DNA of 64,000 nucleotides. Source: Pseudomonas helmanticensis (lineage in GTDB: Bacteria; Pseudomonadota; Gammaproteobacteria; Pseudomonadales; Pseudomonadaceae). Under the pieces are notes generated by a model that was given only the letters and a program-made list of their open reading frames with translations, searched no databases and had not been told where the DNA came from. How positions within the stretch are numbered: the stretch's first letter is position 1; every line of letters begins with the position of its first letter. The DNA is taken from the NCBI RefSeq assembly GCF_900182985.1, contig NZ_FXUY01000001.1, forward strand, positions 1,178,001-1,242,000, given 5' to 3'. Shown one piece after another: positions 9,985 to 17,705 of the stretch. Both the position numbers and the translations under genes were made by a program.

Positions 9985-10014
9985 GCTTTACCCCCGAAAG
10001 CCAATGGGTAAAGC
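9985..10014 (+). promoter_or_regulatory. hairpin in the predicted leader (9-base arms)
   Basis: GCTTTACCC (9985-9993) pairs with GGGTAAAGC (10006-10014) across a 12-base loop. It lies between the candidate promoter and the first cluster gene. It could be an attenuator stem, part of a structured 5' leader, or an operator; nothing in the sequence decides between these. Confidence 0.4.
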
Positions 10015-10050
10015 AGTAATTATCATCAACTGGATGTTGGTGAAGAGACT

Positions 10051-10070
10051 CTGAAACTTTGCAGTTTCAG
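10051..10070. promoter_or_regulatory. 8-4-8 inverted repeat before the first cluster gene
   Basis: CTGAAACT (10051-10058) and AGTTTCAG (10063-10070) are perfect inverted arms separated by TTGC, about 44 bases before the SDR start. The short symmetric layout suits either a dimeric regulator's operator or a leader hairpin. Confidence 0.42.
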
Positions 10071-10113
10071 CAGTGCAAGGGTTGCCTTTAGTTCTCTAAA
10101 CGATGGCTTGAAT

Positions 10114-10797
10114 ATGAATAACAAGAATTTACTGGTGGTCGGTGCTTCCAGCGAAATTGGCTCAGCCATTGTTCGCCAGGCAGAACAAAACAACTATCAG
10201 GTTATAGGGACCCAACGGTCCGGATCGATGCCCGGATTGTTCATGGACGTCACCTCGGATGAGAGCGTGAAGTCGGCCATCCAGCAGGCGCTTGCCGATT
10301 TTGGCAGGATCGATGCGGTGATCTACGCGCCGGCGCTGTCCAGCGACGGTCTGATCCACGCACTCGACGATAACGCCTGGAGCAACGCATTCGACGTCAA
10401 CCTCTTCGGCGCCGTGCGTGTGGCCCGCCACCTCATTCCCCACTTCATCAAAGCGCGTCAGGGCGTTTTCCAGTTCGTCTCCTCGACCGCCGCCGTACGC
10501 GGTGCGACCGGGGCTGCGCCCTACGCCTGTTCGAAGGCCGCGCTCAACGCACTGGCGGTGAACATTGCGCATGATTACGGCCGATTCAACATCCGCGCCT
10601 ACACGGTCATGCCGGGTTATGTCGACGGCGGCATGCTGGCCGACCTGCCGGTTGAAAAAAAGACCCTGCTGGCCCGGGAACCGTCGCTCAAACGCCTCGC
10701 CACTCCGGATAACGTGGCGCACTTTTGCATCGCCACGCTCGACTCGCCGTACCTGACCGGAACCGCGTTGACGCTCGATGGCGGGTTGTCCGGCTGA
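10114..10797 (+). CDS. SDR-family oxidoreductase (3-oxoacyl-ACP reductase-like)
   Basis: This 227-residue classical short-chain dehydrogenase has the Rossmann NAD(P) motif GASSEIGSA near the N-terminus, the catalytic Ser in FQFVSSTAA, the catalytic YACSK (Tyr-x3-Lys), and a C-terminal LTGTALTLDGGLSG typical of FabG-like enzymes. I use the ATG at 10114; a TTG two codons earlier is possible. As the only ketoreductase-like protein in the cluster, it is the candidate for reducing the beta-keto group made by the ketosynthase. It is the first gene of the cluster and starts after a probable long leader. Confidence 0.85.
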   Translation: MNNKNLLVVGASSEIGSAIVRQAEQNNYQVIGTQRSGSMPGLFMDVTSDESVKSAIQQALADFGRIDAVIYAPALSSDGLIHALDDNAWSNAFDVNLFGAVRVARHLIPHFIKARQGVFQFVSSTAAVRGATGAAPYACSKAALNALAVNIAHDYGRFNIRAYTVMPGYVDGGMLADLPVEKKTLLAREPSLKRLATPDNVAHFCIATLDSPYLTGTALTLDGGLSG

Positions 10798-10845
10798 GCC
10801 GCGACCACCGCAAGGAAATCTCTGTCACAAGGAAGGCAAGACACA

Positions 10846-11622
10846 ATGACAACCATGGAAAAACCCCCGGCCGACGCGCCGCATACGCTATCCGGCAATG
10901 CCAGGTCAGCGGCGAATCAACTCTACCGGGAGCGCATCGTTTCGCGAGACGATCCGTCGTCCCTGCCCTGGCTCAGCCAGTTGCTCAAACACGGAATGCT
11001 CGAGCTGGATCACATCGACAACCCGATGTACCTGACGCTGCTGGAAGGCAACATGTCATCCAGCGCCTTCGAATCTTTCTTGCGCCCGTACTACTGGGGC
11101 TCGAGCCAGGGTTTCAACAAAAAGGTGCTGCCGGCGGCACTGAAAGCCCACAGCAATGAAAACTGGCGCGGCTACATCAAAAGCATCATCCGCGAAGAAA
11201 ACACGCCGAGCTGCCACTCCACGATGTTCAGCAATTTTGTCCAGAGCCTGGGTTATGAAGTGGGTGACCGCCCGGACACCGCTCAGCGCTTTGTCGACAA
11301 ACTGATTGCCGGCTACAGCGCAACACTGGGATTCGCCCTGGGTTACGCACTGGGTGTGGAAACCGAAGCGGACTTTCAGATTGCGGTGATCCACAGCGCA
11401 TTGCTCAAGCAATTCCCCAACGTCATCGCCCGTGATGAGTTTTTCACCATTCACATGGACGAGAGCGGGGAAGAAGCTCACGCCAAGGCCACCTGCGAAT
11501 CCATCGAAGCGCTGATCGCCGACGGCACGATCGAGGCCAGTCAGGTCCGCGATGGCTTTAACGCGGCGGTGCTCGATACCCGTGACTTCGTCTGTGACAT
11601 CCACGCTGAACTGACGCACTGA
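10846..11622 (+). CDS. heme-oxygenase-like iron-containing redox enzyme (HDO/TenA-like fold)
   Basis: The 258-residue all-alpha protein resembles iron-containing redox enzymes of the heme-oxygenase-like fold (UndA, CADD, SznF-type families). Candidate metal ligands are spaced as in such diiron enzymes: Glu117 and His124 in IREENTPSCHSTMF, Glu172, then His203, Glu209 and His212 in FFTIHMDESGEEAH. Enzymes of this class desaturate, decarboxylate or N-oxygenate amino or fatty acids using O2. The next gene is an ACP, so the substrate may be carrier-bound. AAGGAAGG precedes the ATG. The reaction here is not predictable from sequence. Confidence 0.75.
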   Translation: MTTMEKPPADAPHTLSGNARSAANQLYRERIVSRDDPSSLPWLSQLLKHGMLELDHIDNPMYLTLLEGNMSSSAFESFLRPYYWGSSQGFNKKVLPAALKAHSNENWRGYIKSIIREENTPSCHSTMFSNFVQSLGYEVGDRPDTAQRFVDKLIAGYSATLGFALGYALGVETEADFQIAVIHSALLKQFPNVIARDEFFTIHMDESGEEAHAKATCESIEALIADGTIEASQVRDGFNAAVLDTRDFVCDIHAELTH

Positions 11623-11670
11623 CGCCCCCTCCTCCCGCTTATCCGATAAACACAAAAAGAGAGCCAGACC

Positions 11671-11904
11671 ATGCCTGTTGATAGCCGTTTAGCAGAAATC
11701 CTCAGAACCGTTGCCGAACTGGATGCCAATCACCCCCTCGAGCTGACGCAGGAACTGCAGGCGCTGGGAATCGATTCGTTGAAGTTGATCGACGTGGTGA
11801 TGTCCGTCGAGCGCGAGTTCGGCACCGAACTGGATGAAGATGCCCTGGTGCGCGCGCGGACGGTGGGCGAACTCTGGCAGGAAATCGAGGGTGCCAGCGC
11901 CTGA
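11671..11904 (+). CDS. acyl carrier protein 1
   Basis: This 77-residue acidic protein has the carrier-protein signature LGIDSLKLID. Ser36 is the expected phosphopantetheine attachment site, and helix 3 reads VRARTVGELW. It sits between the HDO oxidase and the ketosynthase-like genes, so it most likely carries the acyl chain handled by the KS/CLF/DH set. The phosphopantetheinyl transferase at the cluster end would activate it. Confidence 0.92.
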   Translation: MPVDSRLAEILRTVAELDANHPLELTQELQALGIDSLKLIDVVMSVEREFGTELDEDALVRARTVGELWQEIEGASA

Positions 11905-12038
11905 GTCATTCGTCTTCGGCTGCGCAATGCGCGCTGGCCATACAAGGACCGTAGAAGGCATCACCCGGCGCTGATCCCGCCGTGCTGATGCCCTCTCCAA
12001 TCGAAATGCACGCACGCATTTCACGCTCGGAGCACCCC

Positions 12039-12899
12039 ATGAATCCAGCGACTCTCGAGTTTTCCATCGAGCGCTACGCCGTCTATCCGTCGACCCCGTC
12101 AACCTCGGCAGAAGCCGATCTGCTGCCGGATGACTTCAACGAATGGGTGGACGCCAAAGGCGACCGTTTCCGCGATACGTTCAGCCGGATCTGTTTTTAT
12201 CTGGCCGAACGCTACGTGAGCCCTGTCGACAACAGCCGCGAAGAAACCGTTATCGTCGGCACCGAATACGGCAATCTGCAAGCCATGCTGCGTTTCCAGC
12301 GCCAGGCCAAAGCCGATCACAAGGCCCTGTCGGCCCAGCAGTTTCCGTACGCGACCACCAGTTCTGCATCGACCTTCATCAATATCAGCCGGCACATCGG
12401 CGGCGGCAACGCAACGCTCAATGCCGGTGCGCAGACCCCGGCGCTGGCGTTATTGCATGCGTTGCTCCATGTGCACAGTCATCCGCGCGCCCGCAGCCAC
12501 GTGTTCGTCGGCGATACCTATTGCGACGAAGCGCGAGACGACATTCGCAAACAGGCTCCCGCGGCCCGCAGCTCTTCAGGTATCTGCTATCTGGCGCTCA
12601 CCGAAGGGCGCCAGTTCAGTGCCCGGGTCAGTTTTGAGTCGACGGCAGAACGTGCCTTGAAAAGCATCGCCACGGATGCCCGCGTTTACCTCGACAGCGG
12701 CAGTCGTGCGCAACTGGCTGCGCAGTGTCCGCCAGACGATAACGGCCAAGGCTTTGCCGCTGATGAACACAATCGGGCTTTCGTGTTCGCGGCATTCCTC
12801 CAGGGTGCCCTGGCCCTCAAGCCCGGTCAGCGTGCGGCGCTGTTACTGGCCGACGCGGACAGCGCCAGCAGCATCGAGATTGCGCGCCATCATGAATAG
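12039..12899 (+). CDS. chain-length-factor-like, half-size beta-ketoacyl synthase
   Basis: This 286-residue protein resembles the N-terminal half of a ketosynthase (the Ketoacyl-synt_2 type found in aryl-polyene-like clusters). The region that normally holds the catalytic Cys reads NATLNAGAQTPALALL: no Cys is present, and the Gln is reminiscent of chain-length factors. It is clearly shorter than a full KS (about 400 residues) and lacks the C-terminal His motifs. I start at the ATG at 12039, behind CTCGGAGC; an upstream ATG at 11982 would add 19 unlike residues. It is probably a non-catalytic partner of the ketosynthase two genes downstream. Confidence 0.7.
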   Translation: MNPATLEFSIERYAVYPSTPSTSAEADLLPDDFNEWVDAKGDRFRDTFSRICFYLAERYVSPVDNSREETVIVGTEYGNLQAMLRFQRQAKADHKALSAQQFPYATTSSASTFINISRHIGGGNATLNAGAQTPALALLHALLHVHSHPRARSHVFVGDTYCDEARDDIRKQAPAARSSSGICYLALTEGRQFSARVSFESTAERALKSIATDARVYLDSGSRAQLAAQCPPDDNGQGFAADEHNRAFVFAAFLQGALALKPGQRAALLLADADSASSIEIARHHE

Positions 12900-13626
12900 C
12901 CGCCGAAGTGCAGTGTTCGACCCTAGCCTTGAGGTGTTCAAGGTGCATTTCGACAATGACCCGATCGTGCCCGGCCTGTTGCTGGTGCTCAACGAGCTGC
13001 AACAGCGCTCCGCGCCAACCGATGCCAGCACCCGCGTCGAGCGGTTGCTGTTCAAGGCTTTTGTGCGTCCGGGCCAGACCGTCACTTATGTCAACGAAGC
13101 GGCGCAAACCCGCATCGATAACGAGTCCGGTATGTGCTGCTCGTTTGCATCCAGCATCGCTGGCGCTCTCGACGCACCTGAGTACATCGGGCAACCGTGT
13201 CTGAACCCAGTGCATGTCAGCCCCACGCGTGAGCCGCAGTACTGGTTTTTGCCGGAACAGGTCAACGTCAACGAAGACGGCAGCCACGCCAGCACCTGCA
13301 TCGACCTTGCACAGGTGATCGCGCAGCACGGTTACCTCGCACAGATCGTTGATCCGGCCTTGCTGGTTGTCAGCGAAGCCCTGGGCAATCTGGCACTGGT
13401 CCTGCAACAACGCCACGCCGCTGGTACCCCGGCGAGTTATGTCTTCGCCAGATTCGACGCGCTGGAGATTGCCCTGAACCGTACAACCAGCGCTGCGCCC
13501 CTGCATTTACACACCCGCGTGCGACATTTCGGCTCGTTCCTCGCGTGGGACGCCTGCGCCTGGGATGCACAGGGCGTGCGGCTGGTGGTGCACAACGCTA
13601 TTTCCGTGAAAAGGAAAACCCCTTGA
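12892..13626 (+). CDS. FabZ/FabA-like double-hotdog thioester dehydratase-like protein
   Basis: The 244-residue protein starts at the ATG at 12892, overlapping the previous stop by 8 bases; the frame is open further upstream but that part is unlike any protein. Near the N-terminus VFKVHFDNDPIVPGLLLV matches the hotdog dehydratase signature with its catalytic His (FabZ: GHFPGxPxxPG). The second half could be another hotdog repeat. It would dehydrate a beta-hydroxyacyl-ACP made by KS and SDR. Function is inferred from one motif and from context. Confidence 0.65.
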   Translation: MNSRRSAVFDPSLEVFKVHFDNDPIVPGLLLVLNELQQRSAPTDASTRVERLLFKAFVRPGQTVTYVNEAAQTRIDNESGMCCSFASSIAGALDAPEYIGQPCLNPVHVSPTREPQYWFLPEQVNVNEDGSHASTCIDLAQVIAQHGYLAQIVDPALLVVSEALGNLALVLQQRHAAGTPASYVFARFDALEIALNRTTSAAPLHLHTRVRHFGSFLAWDACAWDAQGVRLVVHNAISVKRKTP

Positions 13627-14801
13627 ACACAATCCATGTTTCCGGACTTGGGGCGGTCACGCCCATTGGCCTCGACGTCGACCATTTCTGGCAGGCATTG
13701 CTCCAGCGCCAGGCAAATTTCAGCGGCCAGGATCCGGTGTATCCGGGGATGAAACCGGGCTTCATGGCCGCGCGGATCGACGACGCCCACAAGGCGTTGC
13801 TCAAGCAGCGCGCGCCGCAGATCACCGGCCCCGATGTTCCTGATTCCTCGCTCTACGCCGTGGATGCCGCGATGCAGGCGATCAATGATGCCGGTCTGCC
13901 AGTCGGCTGCGCTGCACTGCGCAATGCGCTGGTGTGCGTTGGCAACAACGAAGCCGAAGCCGACATCCTCGACCTCAGCGTTGAGGGCAACGATGAGGCC
14001 TGGCGCAACAACACCTACTCCAGCCATGCGATTGCCCGCAATGTCGCGCGCGCCATTGGTTCGCAAGGCCCGGCATTGTGCTTTCACAACACCTGCGCCT
14101 CGACGAATGTAGCGCTGGAATTTGCCTTGCGCATGCTCCGCTCCGGGGCTGTCGACACGGCGGTTGTCGGTGGTGGCGATGCTTTTTCGAAAAAGGTCTG
14201 GTCGGGCTTCTACACCCTCAACGCGCTGGGCGAGCAACCGTGCAAACCGTTCTCGCGCGATCGGCGCTCGATCACCATCAGCGAAGGCGGAGCCTTTTTG
14301 GTCCTGCAACGTGCCGACGCTGTCGTCGCCACGCCTTACGCCGAACTTCTCGCCGTGGCCAGCAACAATGACGCCGCGCACCCGACCAATCCCGACCTGA
14401 CCGGCGTTGCGGCCTGCCACCAGCGAGTACTGGAACAGGCAGGCCTGCAAGCCAGCGACATCTGCGCAATTTATGCCCATGGCACCGGCACCAAGGCCAA
14501 CGACCTGACCGAAAGCACCATTTTCAACCGCACTTATGCCTCGGCAGCGGTAACGGCCATAAAAGGCACGGTCGGCCACATGATGGCAACGGCCGGCGCG
14601 ATTGGTGCGGTCGCCAGTTGCCTGTCGCTGCGCAATCAATGGCTGCCGCCGACGCGGATTGACCCGGACAGCCTGGAATATGAGATCGACCTGGTAACCC
14701 AGCCGGGTGGCGTGTCGCGTGCGCTGCGTTACGTGCAGAACAACTCCTTCGGTTTTGGCGGCAACAACGCCATCTCAATCTTCAAGGCCATCGAACAATG
14801 A
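13623..14801 (+). CDS. beta-ketoacyl-ACP synthase (KAS II-like)
   Basis: This full-length ketosynthase of 392 residues uses a TTG start that overlaps the previous stop (TTGA), with AAGGA placed correctly before it. The thiolase-fold triad is complete: Cys158 in HNTCAS, His286 in AHGTGT and His319 in KGTVGHMMATAG, with Lys314 also present. The C-terminus has the usual NNSFGFGGNNA. It should catalyse decarboxylative Claisen condensation on ACP-bound chains, probably with the CLF-like protein two genes upstream. No acyltransferase is visible in the cluster, so malonyl-ACP probably comes from primary FabD. Confidence 0.9.
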   Translation: MNTIHVSGLGAVTPIGLDVDHFWQALLQRQANFSGQDPVYPGMKPGFMAARIDDAHKALLKQRAPQITGPDVPDSSLYAVDAAMQAINDAGLPVGCAALRNALVCVGNNEAEADILDLSVEGNDEAWRNNTYSSHAIARNVARAIGSQGPALCFHNTCASTNVALEFALRMLRSGAVDTAVVGGGDAFSKKVWSGFYTLNALGEQPCKPFSRDRRSITISEGGAFLVLQRADAVVATPYAELLAVASNNDAAHPTNPDLTGVAACHQRVLEQAGLQASDICAIYAHGTGTKANDLTESTIFNRTYASAAVTAIKGTVGHMMATAGAIGAVASCLSLRNQWLPPTRIDPDSLEYEIDLVTQPGGVSRALRYVQNNSFGFGGNNAISIFKAIEQ

Positions 14802-16549
14802 TCATTCTTGGTATCAGCGGCTTACCCAACGCGCAAAGGGCCCGCCACGAGCGCTGTCCACAGGCCCTGGAAATCGATGAACGCATTTGCCAGGGCCTGG
14901 ACAGCGCCGCCTGTCTTTTGGTCGACGGCAAAATAATTGCTGCTGCCGCCGAAGAGCGCTTCACTGGCGTCAAAGGCACCGGTGAACTGCCGGTCAATGC
15001 CATCGAATACTGCTTGCAGGTCGCACAGTTGCAGCCCAGCGATGTGCAGGTCATCGCGCACGGTTTTGACTACGATCGTTACCGGCGTTTTTTCCCTCAA
15101 GCGGGCGAATCGTTTGACCAGGTCTACAGCGGCAAAGCAATTATCGAGGGCCTCGAGCAAGCCGGCTGGAAAGATGTCGGCGCACGCTTCAAGGCCGTCG
15201 AGCACCACGTCGCCCACGCCGCTTCGGCCTATTTCGCCAGCGGTTTTGAGCGTGCGTTGTGTGTCGTTTCCGACGGCATGGGTGAAGTCGAGTCGTTGAC
15301 GGTGTTCCAGGCTCAAGGGCGCACCCTGAAGAAATTGCATGGCCAACCGATCAAGACCTCGTTGGGCTTGCTCTACTCCATCTGCACGCGCTTTCTCGGT
15401 TTTGCCTTCAACAGTGACGAATACAAAGTGATGGGGCTGGCCGCTTATGGCAACGGCGCAGCCTACAGCGAAGCCTTCAATGAGCTGGCGCGGTTCGATC
15501 CGGCCACTGGCTCGATCAATATCCACTGGCCCGCCAACACCTTGACCGACGCAGAGGAAGGTTACCCGGCGGCGATGGAGTTTCTTCAGCGCACGTTCGG
15601 CATTCCTGCGCGGGCGGCGGAAGACGAACTTACCGATGTGCACGGCGACTTCGCTGCCGCATTGCAGGCAAAATTCGCCTCACTGCTGCAAGCGCTTGTC
15701 GCTCATTGGCTGGAGCGCACCGGTGAAACGGCGGTGTGCCTGGCGGGCGGCTCTTTCCTCAACTGCAAGGCCAATGAGGCGCTGTGCAACTTGCCCGCTG
15801 TCGAGCAGGCGTTCGTGCAGCCGGCAGCCGGCGACGACGGCACCGCGATGGGCGCCGCGCTCTATCACGCGGCGCAAGCGGGCGAGCCGCGCATCGACGG
15901 TTTTTCACCTTATCTGGGGCCGCAATACAGCGTTGAATGCATACGCGAGCATTTGCACGAGGCGGCGGCAGATGGCGGCCTGCAATGGCGTTATGTCGGC
16001 CTCACCGATGAATATTTCACTCAGGCCGCCCGCGATCTGGCGGACGACAAGATCATTGCCTGGTTCCACGGGCGCATGGAATTCGGCCCGCGCGCGCTGG
16101 GGAATCGTTCGATCCTCGGCCGTGCGAACGGGCAAGCGATCAAGGCCCGTATCAACGGTCTGGTGAAGTTCAGAGAACCCTTTCGCCCCTTTGCCCCGGC
16201 CGTGCTGGATATCGATTGCGATCGCCTGTTCGAATCGAAAAAACTCCAGCCCACCCGCTACATGCTGTGTACCGCGCGCGTGCGCGAAGAAACCATGGAC
16301 GCGGTCAGCGGTGTCGCCCACGCCGACGCCAGTGCGCGGATCCAGGTGGTCAGCCGGGACGTCAACGAGAATTTCTGGCGCCTGTTGACCGAGGTGCGCA
16401 AGGTCTGTGGTTTCGGTTGTTCGATCAACACCTCGTTCAACGTCAAGGGGCAACCGCTGATCATGGCACCGGATGTCGCCCTCGCCACGTTCCGCAGCAT
16501 CGCCCTCGACACGCTTTACATGGAAGGATTTATCGTATGGAAACCTTGA
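14798..16549 (+). CDS. NodU/TobZ-family O-carbamoyltransferase
   Basis: This 583-residue protein is of the carbamoyltransferase family. The N-terminal Kae1-like domain begins MIILGISGLPNAQ and contains HHVAHAASAY and VSDGMGEVES. The C-terminal YrdC-like domain contains FHGRMEFGPRALGNRS and CSINTSFNVKGQP. Family members use carbamoyl phosphate and ATP to carbamoylate a hydroxyl (TobZ, NovN, NodU). The ATG overlaps the KS stop (ATGA). It predicts a carbamate on the cluster product. The acceptor is unknown. Confidence 0.9.
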   Translation: MIILGISGLPNAQRARHERCPQALEIDERICQGLDSAACLLVDGKIIAAAAEERFTGVKGTGELPVNAIEYCLQVAQLQPSDVQVIAHGFDYDRYRRFFPQAGESFDQVYSGKAIIEGLEQAGWKDVGARFKAVEHHVAHAASAYFASGFERALCVVSDGMGEVESLTVFQAQGRTLKKLHGQPIKTSLGLLYSICTRFLGFAFNSDEYKVMGLAAYGNGAAYSEAFNELARFDPATGSINIHWPANTLTDAEEGYPAAMEFLQRTFGIPARAAEDELTDVHGDFAAALQAKFASLLQALVAHWLERTGETAVCLAGGSFLNCKANEALCNLPAVEQAFVQPAAGDDGTAMGAALYHAAQAGEPRIDGFSPYLGPQYSVECIREHLHEAAADGGLQWRYVGLTDEYFTQAARDLADDKIIAWFHGRMEFGPRALGNRSILGRANGQAIKARINGLVKFREPFRPFAPAVLDIDCDRLFESKKLQPTRYMLCTARVREETMDAVSGVAHADASARIQVVSRDVNENFWRLLTEVRKVCGFGCSINTSFNVKGQPLIMAPDVALATFRSIALDTLYMEGFIVWKP

Positions 16550-16794
16550 TTGACGCTGATCTGGCCCAAGTGGTCGATGAAGTGCTGCAAACACTCGCCA
16601 GCGCCAAACGGGTCAGCCCGGATGCGCCGCTGGAGCAGATCGTGTTCGATTCGCTGGATCAGATGCGCCTGCTGGTAGCGATCGAAGATCGCCTGCAATT
16701 TGTCTTTGACGATGCGGCGCTGCAGCCGTTTTGCCTGGACAGCCGCGAAGCGCTGGTCAACAGCGTGGCCGCCATGATGAATCAACAGGGATGA
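16537..16794 (+). CDS. acyl (aminoacyl) carrier protein 2
   Basis: The 85-residue carrier protein carries the motif QIVFDSLDQMRLLVAIED, with Ser39 as phosphopantetheine site. It overlaps the carbamoyltransferase end by 13 bases and the following ligase start by 4 (ATGA). In the characterised amino acid:carrier-protein ligase systems (Bradyrhizobium, Agrobacterium) the substrate carrier protein is encoded next to the ligase, so this is the likely acceptor of the activated amino acid. It is distinct from ACP 1 in sequence. Confidence 0.88.
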   Translation: METLIDADLAQVVDEVLQTLASAKRVSPDAPLEQIVFDSLDQMRLLVAIEDRLQFVFDDAALQPFCLDSREALVNSVAAMMNQQG

Positions 16795-17705
16795 ACACCA
16801 TGTTTGCGCTGCAAGACTTGCAGGCTCGTCGCCTGCTCTCGGTGGTCGTTTCGGGCAACGGCCTGATCGGCTATCGCTTTTGCGACACGCTGCTCCAGGC
16901 CTATGAAGCATTGGATCAAGCGCTGCAACAGAGCATGGCGCGGCATATCCGCGCCACGGCCCATTCGTGCACCACGCTGATTGAACGCCAGACCCTGGAA
17001 AAAATCGGCTTCTTCAACAAACTGCCGTGCATTCCCATGACGGCCAGTCCGCACGCATGCAGCGATCACCAGCACAAGGCTGGCGACGGCGACTGGGTGC
17101 TCAGCCCCTCTACCTGCTACCACACGTTTGCGCATTTGGCCGGCAGCACCGAACGCTGGGACCTCAAGTGTTTTACCGCGCTGGGCCACTGCCACCGCTA
17201 CGAGCCGGTTCTCGACGAAGCCACGCGGCTGGGCAGTTTTACCATGCGTGAGTTTGTGCTGCTGGGTAGCCAGGCGCAGGTCGAACACATGTGCCAGGTG
17301 CTGTTTGACAGTGGCGTGGAACTGATTAAACGCTTGGTGCCGTCGACCTTTGTCGAGCGCGCCAGCGATGTATTTTATGGGGAAACCGCCGAGGTCACGC
17401 GTAAAGTGCAACTGGCCATGGGGGTGAAACTGGAAGTGCTGATTCCGTGGCCCGAGCGCAAGGTCAGCGTCGGTTCACGCAACTTGCATCGGGACCTCTT
17501 CACGCAAGCTTTCAAGATCGGCCCGCAAGCACCTGAACCGCTGATGCATTCGGCGTGCGTGGCCTTTGGCATGGAGCGTCTGTTGCTGTCATTGCTTGCG
17601 CAAATCGGTGAACCCGAAGCATTGCTCGCGCATCTGCAGGACGTCCTCGGGGATCAACCGGCCAGCCGCCACGCCAGGGAGTCTGAACATGCAGCCCTGG
17701 TTTGA
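16791..17705 (+). CDS. amino acid--[acyl-carrier-protein] ligase (class II synthetase-like)
   Basis: The 304-residue protein resembles the catalytic core of archaeal-type seryl-tRNA synthetase without a tRNA-binding domain, the hallmark of amino acid:carrier-protein ligases. Motif 2-like TALGHCHRYEP and motif 3-like ACVAFGMERLLLSL are present. The zinc ligands known for the family map here to Cys109 (SPSTCYHTF), Glu154 (FTMREFVLLG) and Cys256 (MHSACVAFG), with the same spacings as the Cys/Glu/Cys set I recall for the Bradyrhizobium glycine ligase. It would adenylate an amino acid (Gly or Ala in known cases) and load it on ACP 2. ATGA overlap with that ACP gene. Confidence 0.88.
   Translation: MNTMFALQDLQARRLLSVVVSGNGLIGYRFCDTLLQAYEALDQALQQSMARHIRATAHSCTTLIERQTLEKIGFFNKLPCIPMTASPHACSDHQHKAGDGDWVLSPSTCYHTFAHLAGSTERWDLKCFTALGHCHRYEPVLDEATRLGSFTMREFVLLGSQAQVEHMCQVLFDSGVELIKRLVPSTFVERASDVFYGETAEVTRKVQLAMGVKLEVLIPWPERKVSVGSRNLHRDLFTQAFKIGPQAPEPLMHSACVAFGMERLLLSLLAQIGEPEALLAHLQDVLGDQPASRHARESEHAALV

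Larger units (their letters stand above)
9640..10113. other. AT-rich intergenic segment at the left edge of the biosynthetic cluster
   Basis: Base composition falls sharply here compared with both sides; runs such as AAAAAAACAAAAACC and TTTTTATTGATGG are unusual for this genome. I see no convincing gene: a 94-codon frame at 9735-10019 lacks a ribosome-binding site and resembles nothing I know. The segment holds one plausible sigma70 promoter and two inverted repeats (listed separately), so it looks like the control region of the cluster and possibly a transfer boundary. Confidence 0.6.

Noticed and set aside
9735..10019. 94-codon open frame in the AT-rich gap
   Set aside because: No ribosome-binding site, no recognisable sequence, and it covers the promoter and hairpins; AT-rich composition easily gives such frames.
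12676..12891. N-terminal extension of the hotdog protein
   Set aside because: The extra 72 residues are the shadow of the CLF-like gene in another frame; the homologous part begins right after the ATG at 12892.
14798..16549. Vinylglycine (FVG/AMB-type) cluster suggested by the carbamoyltransferase
   Set aside because: None of the other genes I associate with those clusters (formyltransferase, dedicated aminotransferase, specific regulators) are present.
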